From positions 1,488,001-1,552,000 of the forward strand of contig NZ_CP019343.1 of assembly GCF_002117105.1 (NCBI RefSeq): 64,000 nucleotides of DNA, written 5' to 3'. Below the pieces are notes generated by a model, which made no database searches, had not been told where the DNA came from, and worked only from the letters and a program-made list of their open reading frames with translations. A program made the translations under genes and the position numbers. Shown in pieces: positions 24,996 through 34,191 of this stretch (position 1 is the stretch's first letter; each line of letters opens with the position of its first letter). Source of the stretch: Oceanicoccus sagamiensis (lineage in GTDB: Bacteria > Pseudomonadota > Gammaproteobacteria > Pseudomonadales > Dasaniaceae).

Positions 24996-26429
24996 TTATT
25001 GGTTTTTATCTAACACTTTTTCTACGATGGCGGTGGTTGAGAAGTTATCGAACAGGGAGAGTACGTTGACTTCGCCGCCGTAGCCTTCGACGATTTCCCA
25101 GCCGACTACGCTTTTTTTATCGTAGTCGCCACCTTTGGCGAGGATATCAGGGCGCAATGCTTCTAATAACTCTTCCGGGGTATCGGTATCAAAGGATATC
25201 ACCCAATCTACGGATTCCAGTTTGGACAATAAGGACATGCGGCTGTCTACCGGGTTGATCGGTCTGCCCGGGCCTTTTAAACGGGAGATGGATTCGTCGC
25301 CGTTAACCGCTACCACTAAACGATCACCCAAAGCGCGGGCCTGCTCTAAATAACCGGCATGACCGGGGTGTAAAATATCAAAGCAACCATTGGTAAAGAC
25401 GACTTTTTCGCCATGGGCGCGGGCATCTTGCAGAGCAACCTGTAGCTGCTCAAGGCTTAATACTCCCCGTTCGGAACCTCTTTCGGCCTGCACTGCACGG
25501 CGTAGCTCAGGGGCGCTAATAGCCGCTGTACCCAACTTGGCCACTACAATGCTGGCAGCAAGGTTGGCTAACGCTACAGATTGTGGCAGAGGCTCACCGG
25601 CGGCCAAGGAGGCGGCCAGTACTGAGATCACGGTATCGCCTGCACCGGTAACATCAAACACTTCTCTGGCGCGGGCGGGTAAATGTAATTCTGTTTCGTT
25701 GGGGCGCAACAAGGTCATGCCCTGCTCACCACGAGTGACTAATAGCGCTTGCAGATTATGCTCAAGCATTAGCTGCTCGCCCTTGCTGACCAGCTCTTCT
25801 TCATTGGCGCAGGGGCCGACGATGGTTTCGAACTCGTGGAGGTTGGGGGTTAGCAAGGTGGCGCCGTTATAACGTGAGAAATCGGTACCTTTGGGGTCAA
25901 CTAATACTGGGATACCGGCTGCTCGGGCCGCTTGAATTAAAGGCTGGGGGTCGTCCAAAGCGCCTTTGGCATAGTCCGATAAGATCAGCGCGCCAATGCC
26001 CGCTTGCAATAACTGCTGGGCTTTGCCAGATAATGCAACAGCATCTTCCGAGCTATAGCTATCTTCAAAATCCATTCTAATCAGCTGTTGATGACGGCTG
26101 ATCACCCGTAATTTGGTAATGGTGGGATGGCTTTCTACCACCTGAAAGTCGCTATGTACCTGCGCTGCTGACAGGGTTTCTGATAGTGCAACAGCGGCTT
26201 CATCGTTACCCACCAGGCCGGTCAGTGAGGCACCGGCGCCCAAAGCCGCAATATTTAAGGCGACATTGGCCGCGCCGCCGGGGCGGTCTTCAATTTGATC
26301 TACTTTGACGACAGGCACTGGCGCCTCGGGTGATATACGCGAAGTACCGCCATGCCAATAACGGTCGAGCATCACATCGCCCACGACTAAGACTTGGGCT
26401 TGATCAAAACGAGGCATGGATAGTTTCAT
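24996..26429 (-). CDS. hldE: bifunctional heptose-7-phosphate kinase / heptose-1-phosphate adenylyltransferase
   Basis: The 477-residue protein is full length for HldE, which makes ADP-D-glycero-D-manno-heptose for the lipopolysaccharide inner core. The N-terminal ribokinase-type domain (to about residue 320) shows [30 protein letters not shown], and the catalytic [15 protein letters not shown]. The C-terminal nucleotidyltransferase domain has [18 protein letters not shown] with the HxGH motif and [11 protein letters not shown]. Both active sites look intact. It starts at ATG 26429, divergent from a methyltransferase gene, with an inverted REP pair in the gap between them. Confidence 0.97.
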   Translation of the reverse strand: MKLSMPRFDQAQVLVVGDVMLDRYWHGGTSRISPEAPVPVVKVDQIEDRPGGAANVALNIAALGAGASLTGLVGNDEAAVALSETLSAAQVHSDFQVVESHPTITKLRVISRHQQLIRMDFEDSYSSEDAVALSGKAQQLLQAGIGALILSDYAKGALDDPQPLIQAARAAGIPVLVDPKGTDFSRYNGATLLTPNLHEFETIVGPCANEEELVSKGEQLMLEHNLQALLVTRGEQGMTLLRPNETELHLPARAREVFDVTGAGDTVISVLAASLAAGEPLPQSVALANLAASIVVAKLGTAAISAPELRRAVQAERGSERGVLSLEQLQVALQDARAHGEKVVFTNGCFDILHPGHAGYLEQARALGDRLVVAVNGDESISRLKGPGRPINPVDSRMSLLSKLESVDWVISFDTDTPEELLEALRPDILAKGGDYDKKSVVGWEIVEGYGGEVNVLSLFDNFSTTAIVEKVLDKNQ

Positions 26430-26478
26430 GGGTACTTGTTTCCTAACGATAGAACACGTTTATTTCGGCGCATCATAG

Positions 26479-26560
26479 CATAGACCGTAGGGTGGATTAT
26501 AATCCACCGGTTTGAATCCATCGAGGTGTTAGTGGATTGTAATCCACCCTACGGTCTATG
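26479..26560. repeat. long inverted repeat of two REP units in a divergent promoter region
   Basis: The arms CATAGACCGTAGGGTGG... and its inverse, each holding a full palindrome (TTATAATCC and TTGTAATCC forms), face each other across a 20-base spacer. The outer ATAGACC/GGTCTAT extension is unique to this pair. It lies between the starts of hldE and the methyltransferase and can form a cruciform or hairpin. Confidence 0.88.
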
Positions 26561-26603
26561 TTATCTTGCGCGCTCATTGTATTGAAAAGGCAACATCCAG
26601 ATT

Positions 26604-27221
26604 ATGGCTATTGAACTCGCTATTGATATTGATCAGGTCAAAGGTTTTCTTGCAGAAGATGAAGCGGCGGCGCTTTATGATGCTGCTTTAACGTTGTCGG
26701 CTAAAGCTCCTGTGCTGGAAATTGGTAGCTACTGTGGTAAGTCTACCGTCTATATCGGTACAGCTTGTAAAAAGGCTGGTGGTGTTTTATATGCGCTGGA
26801 TCATCACCGAGGCTCGGAGGAACATCAACTTGGCGAGGAGTATCATGACCCTGATCTTTATGATGATGGTGCGGGGTTGATGGATACCTTTAAAGAATTT
26901 CGCAAAAATATGCGAGCGGCGGATTTGGAAGATACCGTAATTCCTATTGTAGCCTCTTCAGGGCTGGCTTGCCGCGGTTGGAATACGCCGCTATCGATGG
27001 TGTTTATTGATGGCGGGCATAGTATGGAAGCGGCGATGACGGATTATCAAAGCTGGGCCAGCCATGTCATGCCCGGTGGCATACTGGCGATTCATGATTT
27101 ATTTCCCAACCCGGATGAAGGTGGGCAGGCACCGATTACTATTTACCGGCTGGCGGTGGCGTCAGGTTTGTTTGAGGAAATTGAAGTCGTAAATACCTTA
27201 GGGCTGTTGAGAAAATTGTAG
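26604..27221 (+). CDS. class I SAM-dependent methyltransferase (Methyltransf_24 type)
   Basis: The 205-residue protein has the SAM-binding motif VLEIGSYCGKSTVYIG at about residues 37-52, the acidic ALDHHRGS, MVFIDGGHSMEAAMTDYQSW, and PGGILAIHDLFPNPDEGG. This pattern fits the Methyltransf_24 group, often found with glycan or cell-surface gene sets. The acceptor is unknown. The TAG stop is contributed by the first REP unit (gTAGGGTGG), so the repeat abuts the coding end. It faces the toroid gene across the tandem array. Confidence 0.85.
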   Translation: MAIELAIDIDQVKGFLAEDEAAALYDAALTLSAKAPVLEIGSYCGKSTVYIGTACKKAGGVLYALDHHRGSEEHQLGEEYHDPDLYDDGAGLMDTFKEFRKNMRAADLEDTVIPIVASSGLACRGWNTPLSMVFIDGGHSMEAAMTDYQSWASHVMPGGILAIHDLFPNPDEGGQAPITIYRLAVASGLFEEIEVVNTLGLLRKL

Positions 27222-28168
27222 GGTGGATTGTAATCCACCCTTTTTGTCAGCCGCCGGTTTTGGTGGATTTTAATCCACCCTACTTGATGAGGGTTGAGGA
27301 GGTTGGTACGGGGTTTTCTTCGCTTAATCAGTTGACTTCGGTAAATAATTTACGATTTACCGGCTGAGGTGGCGTCAGGTTTGTTTGAAGAAATTGTAGG
27401 GTGGATTGTAATCCACCATTTTTTCAGCTGCTGGTTTTGGTGGATTTTAATCCACCCTACTTGATGAGGGTTGAGGAGGTTGGTACGGGGTTTTCTTCGC
27501 TTAATCAGTTGACTTCGGTAAATAATTTACGATTTACCGGCTGGCGGCGGCGTCAGGTTTGTTTGAAGAAATTGTAGGGTGGATTATAATCCACCGTTTT
27601 TTCAGCTGCGGGTTTTGGTGGATTTTAATCCACCCTACTTGATGAGGGTTGAGGAGGTTGGTACAGGTTTTTCTTCGCTTAATCAGTTGACTTCGGTAAA
27701 TAATTTACGATTTACCGGCTGGCGGCGGCGTCAGGTTTGTTTGAAGAAATTGTAGGGTGGATTGTAATCCACCATTTTTTTCAGTCGTCGGTTTTGGTGG
27801 ATTTTAATCCACCCTACTTGATGAGGGTTGAGGAGGTTGGTACGGGGTTTTCTTCGCTTAATCAGTTGACTTCGGTAAATAATTTACGATTTACCGGCTG
27901 ACGGTGGCGTCAGGTTTGTTTGAAGAAATTGTAGGGTGGATTGTAATCCACCATTTTTTCAGCTGCTGGTTTTGGTGGATTTTAATCCACCCTACTTGAT
28001 GAGGGTTGAGGAGGTTGGTACAGGTTTTTCTTCGCTTAATCAGTTGACTTCGGTAAATAATTTACGATTTACCGGCTGAGGTGGCGTCAGGTTTGTTTGA
28101 AGATATTGTAGGGTGGATTGTAATCCACCATTTTTTCAGCCGCCGGTTTTGGTGGATTTTAATCCACC
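27219..28168. repeat. 178 bp tandem array made of a REP pair plus the 3' ends of both flanking genes
   Basis: REP pairs start at 27219, 27397, 27575, 27753, 27932 and 28109, giving unit lengths of 178, 178, 178, 179 and 177. Each unit holds an inverted REP pair (GTAGGGTGGATTGTAATCC form, short spacer, GGTGGATTTTAATCCACC form), then about 75 bp matching the tail of the gene ending at 28169, then about 40 bp matching the tail of the methyltransferase (from ATTTACCGGCTGG). In the copies a ~35 bp part of the methyltransferase tail is missing between two AAATTG repeats, so all descend from one altered unit. No gene is present inside. Confidence 0.93.
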
Positions 28169-29245
28169 CTACTTGATAAGGGTTGAGGAGGTTGGTACGG
28201 ATTTGCCTTCGCTTAATAAGTTGACTTCGGTAAATAATTTTGCCGCCGGTGTGTATTCAGTTAAGGCATCTGCCGCCAATAAAATCGCACCAGCCGTCCA
28301 GGTAGGCTTTTCATCTGGCCATAAAACATCTTGCACAAATTGGTAACCCGTCCAATAGGAGCCATCTTCCAAACGCCATTGATGTAACCAGCTATATACA
28401 TTAACCGCTCGGGCATGGTCTCCTGCGGCCAATAAAGCCATGGTCAGCTCACAGGACTCCGCGATAGTGACCCAGGGTTCGTCGGACACACAACGGCAGC
28501 CCAGCTCCGGCTCAACAAATTCATCCCAACGCTCTTTTAATCTGGCCTGTGATTGGGTTTTTGATAAGACGCCGGTTAGTACGGGATAAAACCAATCCAT
28601 AGAATAGCGGGCTTTACTTTCCCAAGTGCGATCAAAACGCTCTGGCTTATTGCGCAGAGCATCACCCAGACTCTCCCGTGCGGCAACCCACTCTGCACTG
28701 TCTTCGCCCATGGTAACGGCGATATTAATCGCACACTCAAGGCTCTTATAAATAGACGAGCAGCCAGTAATTAAGGCATCCATTTTGGGAGAGCCATTGG
28801 GTTTGACGGCCCACTGAATATCGCCATGTTCCGACTGCAAGCTTAATACAAATTCAATCGCCCGCTCTACGGTGGGCCACATACGTTTTAAAAAGTTTTT
28901 ATTGTGGGAAATTAAATAATGGTGCCAAACACCGGTCGCAATATACGCGACAAAATTACTTTCACGGCGCTCGCCATTATCAATCTCTCCGGCCTTATAC
29001 GCCGCCCACCAACTACCATCATCCAGCTGGTTATCTGCCAACCATTGGTAGGCTTTGGCAGCCGCATCCCATTCACCCCCAATCGATAAGGCCATGGCCG
29101 CCTCGGTATGGTCCCAGGGGTCAGCATAGCTACCCTCAAACCAGGGGATAGAGCCATCGTCTTGCTGGCAATTTAAAATAAAATCGACGGTGGGCTGGAA
29201 AAAATCCGAGGGGAATAAACCCTTTGATAAAAAAACACCACTCAT
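28169..29245 (-). CDS. alpha/alpha-toroid (prenyltransferase/squalene-cyclase-like) protein
   Basis: The 358-residue protein shows repeated QxDDGSxxW-type motifs (CQQDDGSIPWFEGS, NQLDDGSWWAAY, a weaker LQSEHGDIQWAV and LEDGSYWTGYQF). These mark alpha/alpha barrels of the prenyltransferase and squalene-cyclase fold and also many glycan-binding or glycosidase toroids. An acidic DPWDHTEAAMAL segment follows the first motif. The DxDD motif of terpene cyclases is not evident. It overlaps the next methyltransferase gene by 4 bp and is followed by glycosyltransferases, so a role in glycan modification is inferred. The stop lies in the last REP unit. Exact activity is unknown. Confidence 0.65.
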   Translation of the reverse strand: MSGVFLSKGLFPSDFFQPTVDFILNCQQDDGSIPWFEGSYADPWDHTEAAMALSIGGEWDAAAKAYQWLADNQLDDGSWWAAYKAGEIDNGERRESNFVAYIATGVWHHYLISHNKNFLKRMWPTVERAIEFVLSLQSEHGDIQWAVKPNGSPKMDALITGCSSIYKSLECAINIAVTMGEDSAEWVAARESLGDALRNKPERFDRTWESKARYSMDWFYPVLTGVLSKTQSQARLKERWDEFVEPELGCRCVSDEPWVTIAESCELTMALLAAGDHARAVNVYSWLHQWRLEDGSYWTGYQFVQDVLWPDEKPTWTAGAILLAADALTEYTPAAKLFTEVNLLSEGKSVPTSSTLIK

Positions 29246-29958
29246 GCGTTGCCTTCCTTTTTAAAATACATCACCACACTTTTTCCCATCAGCGGATTGA
29301 GCAGGCGTTCTAAAGTACGGGTAAACCATGGCCGGTCCATTAAATCCCAGACCAGAAAACGGTGGTACTGTTTTATCAGCCAGTTGCTTTCCTGTGTTTG
29401 CCAGAACACACATTTTAACCACCAAAAAGGTGAGTGCAGCGCATGGGCCCAGTGTTTATGAAAGGCGGTAAAACCCAGTGCTTCAATCTGTTGTTTAAGT
29501 TTGCTGGCTTCAAAGATACGCAGATGGCCACCTTCAACATTGTGGTAGGCATCGCTAAAGTACCAGCAGATTTTTTCTGGCCAGGTGCGCGGTACGCTGG
29601 CACAAAATAAACCACCCGGTTTTAATACCCGTTCTATTTCTACCAAAGCGCCTTTAAAGTCTGGAATATGTTCCAGTACTTCTGAGCAAATTATTTTATC
29701 AAAGGTATTATCCGCAAAAGGCAGTTGCAGGGCATTGGCGGCAGATAGGCCAAAGCTTTTATTGGGGTTGCCCGGATCTGCAAAAGGCTGGAATTTTTCC
29801 CAAGTAGTCTTAAGGTCATCAACACTTAAATCTACACCGATGGAGGTTACATTTTGTTCCAGATAGGCGGAGATTACATGGCGCCCTTCACCACAGCCCA
29901 AATCCAAAATGGTTTCGCCGGGCTGCAATGGCAGATATTTAAAGTTGACGGTTTGCAT
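29242..29958 (-). CDS. class I SAM-dependent methyltransferase (Methyltransf_11 type)
   Basis: The 238-residue protein starts MQTVNFKYLPLQPGETILDLGCGEGRHV, with SAM motif I at about residues 17-26, then the acidic GVDLSVDDLKT, LPFADNTFDKIICSEVLEHI and LVEIERVLKPGGLFCASVP. These are canonical for Methyltransf_11. The C-terminus is longer and rich in Trp, possibly membrane-associated. It overlaps the toroid gene by 4 bp and lies 15 bp from the GT4 gene upstream, so all three look cotranscribed. The acceptor is probably a glycan or glycolipid. Confidence 0.85.
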   Translation of the reverse strand: MQTVNFKYLPLQPGETILDLGCGEGRHVISAYLEQNVTSIGVDLSVDDLKTTWEKFQPFADPGNPNKSFGLSAANALQLPFADNTFDKIICSEVLEHIPDFKGALVEIERVLKPGGLFCASVPRTWPEKICWYFSDAYHNVEGGHLRIFEASKLKQQIEALGFTAFHKHWAHALHSPFWWLKCVFWQTQESNWLIKQYHRFLVWDLMDRPWFTRTLERLLNPLMGKSVVMYFKKEGNA

Positions 29959-29973
29959 GGTTGTTTATGTTCT

Positions 29974-31272
29974 CTATCTACTGGCCATAACCTGGCTATA
30001 GTATTCTGTCATTTGCCCTGCGGCTCGCTGCCAGCAAAAAAGGGTTTCAATACGCTGGCGGCCAGCGGCAGATAAAGTTTTACGTTTATTCTCATGTTCC
30101 AACAAATCACTCACTGCTTCGCTAATGGCCCGGCTATTTTTTACCGGCACAATAATACCCGCGTCACCAACCACTTCGGGTAAGGCTCCCCCATCGGTAG
30201 ATACTACGGGAACACCACAGGCCATCGCTTCACCGGCCGGTAAACCAAAGCCTTCGTAGACAGAAGGAATCACCACGACCTGCGCTTCTGCATAATGACG
30301 AACTAATTGTTCTGTAGAAATACCACTCACAAAAATAATTCGGTCGCCTAGTTTTAAGCGCTTAATTAGTTGTTCTGTTGCACCACCTGCCTGTGGCTGG
30401 CCGACCATTAATAATTCTAATTGGGGATAACGCTTTGCCAGTTCTGCAACTGCTTCCAGCAGATAGCGTACACCTTTTAAGGGTGCATCGGCGGAGGCGG
30501 TAGCCATAATTCGGTAAGGTTTTTTGGCCACCTCGGGCATTGGCCGAAACTCTGCGGTATCGATACCGTTATAGACCAGGTTAATAGCCGAGGGCTGAAG
30601 CTCAAAGGCGCTGGCAATATCCTGTTGCGAGCGCTCGGATACGGTCACTACATTATCCAAACGTTGGGCAACTTTTTTCTGCATGGTTAAAAAAGAATGC
30701 CAGCGTTTTATCAGCAGCCGCGCCTTCCAATCAGGGGCGGCGTTAAGGGCAATTTGCAAGTCACTGGTGATTGGATGATGGATGGTGGTAACCAATGGAA
30801 AGCCACGCTGTTGCAGTTTTAACATGCCCCAGCTTAGGCACTGGTTGTCGTGAATAATATCGTAGTGACGGCCATGGTGTTTTAAGTATTTAAACACTCT
30901 GCGACCAAAGCAGCGGGGCTCGGCAAAGCCGCCGGTTAATTTACCGGTCCATTCAATAATATTGGTCAGTGAACGCAGATGGGACCAGGTTAGCGAACCC
31001 AGCCCGGTTTCAAATAAATTCATGCCGGGCATTTTGATTAATTTAACCCGCGGGTCGACATGGGGGTATGGCTGCCCGGAAATCACATCAACCTGGTGGC
31101 CGGCTTCGACCAGCGCTTTGCTGAGGTATTTAATATAGATGCCCTGCCCGCCGCCATAGGGTTGGCTGCGGTAACCCAGCAAGCAGATTTTAAGGGGCTG
31201 GCCCTCTCGCGAGGCAATATCAGCCAATGTTGCCGCAGGTTCAGCGGTGGGAAGTACGCTTTCAGCTTGCAT
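29974..31272 (-). CDS. GT4-family glycosyltransferase
   Basis: The 432-residue protein has the two Rossmann-like halves of GT-B enzymes. The N-terminal half shows ICLLGYRSQPYGGGQGIYIKY and IIHDNQCLSWGML. The C-terminal half shows VYNGIDTAEFRP, ADAPLKGVRYLLEAVAEL and the nucleotide-sugar motif SVYEGFGLPAGEAMACG, with the E-x7-E pattern typical of GT4. It transfers a sugar from a nucleotide donor to an acceptor with retained configuration; donor and acceptor are unknown. The first 25 residues are weakly conserved and the true start may be internal. It heads the group with the methyltransferase and toroid genes. Confidence 0.9.
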   Translation of the reverse strand: MQAESVLPTAEPAATLADIASREGQPLKICLLGYRSQPYGGGQGIYIKYLSKALVEAGHQVDVISGQPYPHVDPRVKLIKMPGMNLFETGLGSLTWSHLRSLTNIIEWTGKLTGGFAEPRCFGRRVFKYLKHHGRHYDIIHDNQCLSWGMLKLQQRGFPLVTTIHHPITSDLQIALNAAPDWKARLLIKRWHSFLTMQKKVAQRLDNVVTVSERSQQDIASAFELQPSAINLVYNGIDTAEFRPMPEVAKKPYRIMATASADAPLKGVRYLLEAVAELAKRYPQLELLMVGQPQAGGATEQLIKRLKLGDRIIFVSGISTEQLVRHYAEAQVVVIPSVYEGFGLPAGEAMACGVPVVSTDGGALPEVVGDAGIIVPVKNSRAISEAVSDLLEHENKRKTLSAAGRQRIETLFCWQRAAGQMTEYYSQVMASR

Positions 31273-31437
31273 AGAAAAATTATAAGAGCTTATGGAATCG
31301 ATCTGGATACACCCAAGAGAGTCTCTCTCTGGGCAAAAGTGGCGAAATTTTACTCGCCAGCCGCCCTAAAATCTATAGACAGGGGCGGCTAGATAACAGG
31401 ATTAAGGCCCATGGTTACTATTCGCAGGGTGAATATA

Positions 31438-33459
31438 TCAGGTGACTTTGGGGAAATTGCCGGTCACGACATTGTCTTCTGCTACCGAGGCCTCGATCAG
31501 GCCATTTTCCATACGGCGGGTCCAAATAGCATCGGAAATACCGTCTTTGGCGTCAAACTCGGCAACCGCTTGTTGCAGAGTCTGTTGAATAGCTTCGCAG
31601 TCATTTTTATCGCAGGCTTCTTTGAGCTGTTGGGTATAGCGGTCTATTTCATCTTCCGGCAACAGGGACTCTTCTGCCCGCATTACTTTGGGGTGGCCGG
31701 TGCCGGTGACATTATCTCCCAGCAATAATTCTTCATAGAGCTTTTCGCCGGGCCGCAAACCGGTAAAGTGGATTTCTATATCCCCTTTGGGGTGGGCTTT
31801 ATCTTTGACTTCACAGCCCATTAAGCGAATCAGGCGGCGTGCAAGATTAACAATCCGCACCGGTTCGCCCATATCCAATACAAACACATCTCCCCCTTTA
31901 CCCATAGCACTGGCCTGCAACACTAATTGTGCCGCCTCGGGGATGGTCATAAAGTAGCGAATTATGTCTTTATGGGTCACAGTGACCGGGCCACCATTAA
32001 GAATTTGGTGGCGGAATAAGGGCACCACGGAACCTGAGGAACCCAGCACATTGCCGAAGCGGACCATACAAAAGCCGGTATTGTCATATTTGCTGGCAAA
32101 GGCCTGTAATAATAATTCGGCCATTCTCTTGGAGGCACCCATCACATTGGTAGGGCGCACCGCCTTATCGGTTGAGATCAGTACAAAGTGCTCAACGCCA
32201 GCCTTAACCGCTGCGCCGGCAGCCGCCAGGGTGCCAAAGACATTGTTAGAAACACCTTCCACCACATTGTATTCAACCATAGGCACATGCTTGTAGGCCG
32301 CCGCATGGTAGACCGTATTCACCGCAAACTCGGTCATAATCGATTCTAACCGTGCCTGATTTTGCACTGAGCCTAGCAGCGGGGTAATACGAATATCGTG
32401 CTCGCCTTTGGCTTTGGAACGCTCTAGTTCCCGCACTATCTGGTATAGGGCATATTCAGAAATATCAAATAAAATCAATTCCTTAGGCTGGCATAGTACA
32501 ATCTGGCGACACAATTCCGAGCCAATAGACCCCCCTGCACCGGTAACCATAACCACTTTGTCACGAATACACTGATCGATTAGCTCTGGATCAGGGGGCA
32601 CGGTATCGCGGCCCAATAGGTCGGCCAGTTCAATGTCCTGTAACTGCCCTACTTTGGCGGCGCCGGACATTAAATCGGCAAAATCCGGGACGGTTTTGAC
32701 ATAAACCGGTAAGCCTTCCAACTCGTCGATAATTTCGCGGCGGCGAAGGTGTGATGCCGATGGCATGGCAAGAAACACATGGGAAATCGAAAACTCGGTA
32801 CACAAATCGGATAATTGGCTGGAATGATAGACGGAAACCCCGTTAATCACCGAGCCAACTAAAGCCGGATCATCATCGACAATAGCCGCAGTCTGGTATT
32901 CACCGCCGTGAAATATGGTATTTAGTAGCTGGCGGCCTGAAACGCCGGCACCGTAGATCACCGCTTTAACGCCTTGTTTGGTATAGACGCTATGGTAGAG
33001 CGATCTGAGTAATAGACGTGAGCCGCCGATCAGAATAAGTGCTGTGGCCCAGTAGATAATTGGGGTTGAGCGAGGCACGCCACTGCGGGTTAAAAACGCG
33101 GCCAGCGCCAAAATCACTGCAGAGACGGTAACCCCTTGAATAATGGTGATAATTGCCTGCTGGCCCATAAAGCGGATAACAGCCCGATACAACCCAATAC
33201 GCAGGAAAAAAGCGGCGCTAAAGACCATGGTCAGCATAATCGCGACCAGATCAACCACCTTAAACTCATAGATCAGGCCGCCCCAACGGGCGACGACCGC
33301 CAGCCAGAAGGCTAGAGGGATAAAGCATAAGTCGAGGGCTAACAGGCCGGACTGTTTCCATTGCCTGGGCAGGGAGAAGAACTTTTCTGCCGGAATGGAG
33401 AATAAGCCCCTAAGCCTTACGATCCTTCGTTTTACAGAAAATTTACTGGCAAGTTTCAT
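31438..33459 (-). CDS. WbpM/CapD-type UDP-GlcNAc 4,6-dehydratase
   Basis: The 673-residue protein is full length for the membrane-bound WbpM family. Four N-terminal membrane helices (SGLLALDLCFIPLAFWLAVVA and those following) are followed by a CoA-binding-like domain (AVIYGAGVSGRQLL) and, from about residue 295, a short-chain dehydrogenase domain with VVMVTGAGGSIGSELCRQI, YHAAAYKHVPMVE, LISTDKAVRPTNVMGASKR and a late HFTGLRPGEKLYEELL. WbpM converts UDP-GlcNAc to the 4-keto-6-deoxy sugar leading to QuiNAc or FucNAc. The active-site motif here is SMK-like (ASKR) rather than YxxxK, which is normal for this subgroup. It works with the reductase-like gene at 34188. Confidence 0.92.
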   Translation of the reverse strand: MKLASKFSVKRRIVRLRGLFSIPAEKFFSLPRQWKQSGLLALDLCFIPLAFWLAVVARWGGLIYEFKVVDLVAIMLTMVFSAAFFLRIGLYRAVIRFMGQQAIITIIQGVTVSAVILALAAFLTRSGVPRSTPIIYWATALILIGGSRLLLRSLYHSVYTKQGVKAVIYGAGVSGRQLLNTIFHGGEYQTAAIVDDDPALVGSVINGVSVYHSSQLSDLCTEFSISHVFLAMPSASHLRRREIIDELEGLPVYVKTVPDFADLMSGAAKVGQLQDIELADLLGRDTVPPDPELIDQCIRDKVVMVTGAGGSIGSELCRQIVLCQPKELILFDISEYALYQIVRELERSKAKGEHDIRITPLLGSVQNQARLESIMTEFAVNTVYHAAAYKHVPMVEYNVVEGVSNNVFGTLAAAGAAVKAGVEHFVLISTDKAVRPTNVMGASKRMAELLLQAFASKYDNTGFCMVRFGNVLGSSGSVVPLFRHQILNGGPVTVTHKDIIRYFMTIPEAAQLVLQASAMGKGGDVFVLDMGEPVRIVNLARRLIRLMGCEVKDKAHPKGDIEIHFTGLRPGEKLYEELLLGDNVTGTGHPKVMRAEESLLPEDEIDRYTQQLKEACDKNDCEAIQQTLQQAVAEFDAKDGISDAIWTRRMENGLIEASVAEDNVVTGNFPKVT

Positions 33460-33630
33460 GTAACTCCTTTAGCTGCCATTTCTATGATATTGCCGAACCT
33501 ATCATTATTCTAATGACCGATATTTCTGGCCGTTGATCTATTGTTATAGCAACTAATTTAGCAGGGCGCTAATAATGCCTTAAGGAGGGAGCTAAAACCA
33601 CTGATTTGGCCAATATAAGGAGGGTTGCCG

Positions 33631-34191
33631 TTATTTTACCCTATCGCCCTGACCACTGCCGGTGACAGTCATAAGCAGGTACTTAAAGTAATCACCCACT
33701 GTAAAATTCTCGATCATACGCTGGTCCCACTCCGCCAGCCGTTGCGGCGTCGACATATCGATATGGTTAACCTGGGCCAAGCCGGTAATCCCCGGCAGGA
33801 CTGTAAACACCCCTTTTTTATCCCGCTCTGCAATCAATAGCTCCTGATTAAACAGGCAGGGTCTGGGGCCCACCAGGCTCATATCGCCTTTTAAGACATT
33901 GATCAGCTGGGGCAATTCATCCAGCTTGGTTTTACGTAAAAAACGCCCCAGCGTAGTTACTGCACTGCTATCCACCTGGTGGGTGGCCACTGACGCTGTG
34001 GCCAGCCCCATGGTGCGAAATTTAATCAGGGTAAAAGGCTTTTTATGCCGCCCTACCCGCTGCTGCATAAAGACCGGAGAGCCGGTATCCAAAAAGCCCA
34101 ACAAGGTGACCAGCAACAGCACCGGCAATGCCAGAACCAGCCCCGACAAGGCCAACACCCAATCCAGTATTCTAATAGGCAGGCTATTCAT
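33631..34191 (-). CDS. undecaprenyl-phosphate sugar-1-phosphate transferase (PF02397)
   Basis: From ATG 34191 (MNSLPIRILDWVLALSGLVLALP) the protein has 186 residues: one N-terminal membrane segment and the catalytic domain of bacterial sugar transferases. Visible motifs are FMQQRVGRHKKPFTLIKFRTM, RFLRKTKLDELPQLINVL and DMSLVGPRPCL. The small, single-helix form resembles PglC and WreU, which place a sugar phosphate on undecaprenyl phosphate to start glycan assembly. The start overlaps the stop of the epimerase gene by 4 bp; an earlier ATG at 34239 would overlap further. Substrate is probably a UDP-N-acetyl-6-deoxyhexosamine, given its neighbours. Confidence 0.92.
   Translation of the reverse strand: MNSLPIRILDWVLALSGLVLALPVLLLVTLLGFLDTGSPVFMQQRVGRHKKPFTLIKFRTMGLATASVATHQVDSSAVTTLGRFLRKTKLDELPQLINVLKGDMSLVGPRPCLFNQELLIAERDKKGVFTVLPGITGLAQVNHIDMSTPQRLAEWDQRMIENFTVGDYFKYLLMTVTGSGQGDRVK

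Noticed and set aside
27219-28168. A CRISPR array
   Set aside because: The unit is 178 bp, the 'spacers' are the same in every unit, and the repeats are REP palindromes plus gene tails. No cas gene is nearby.
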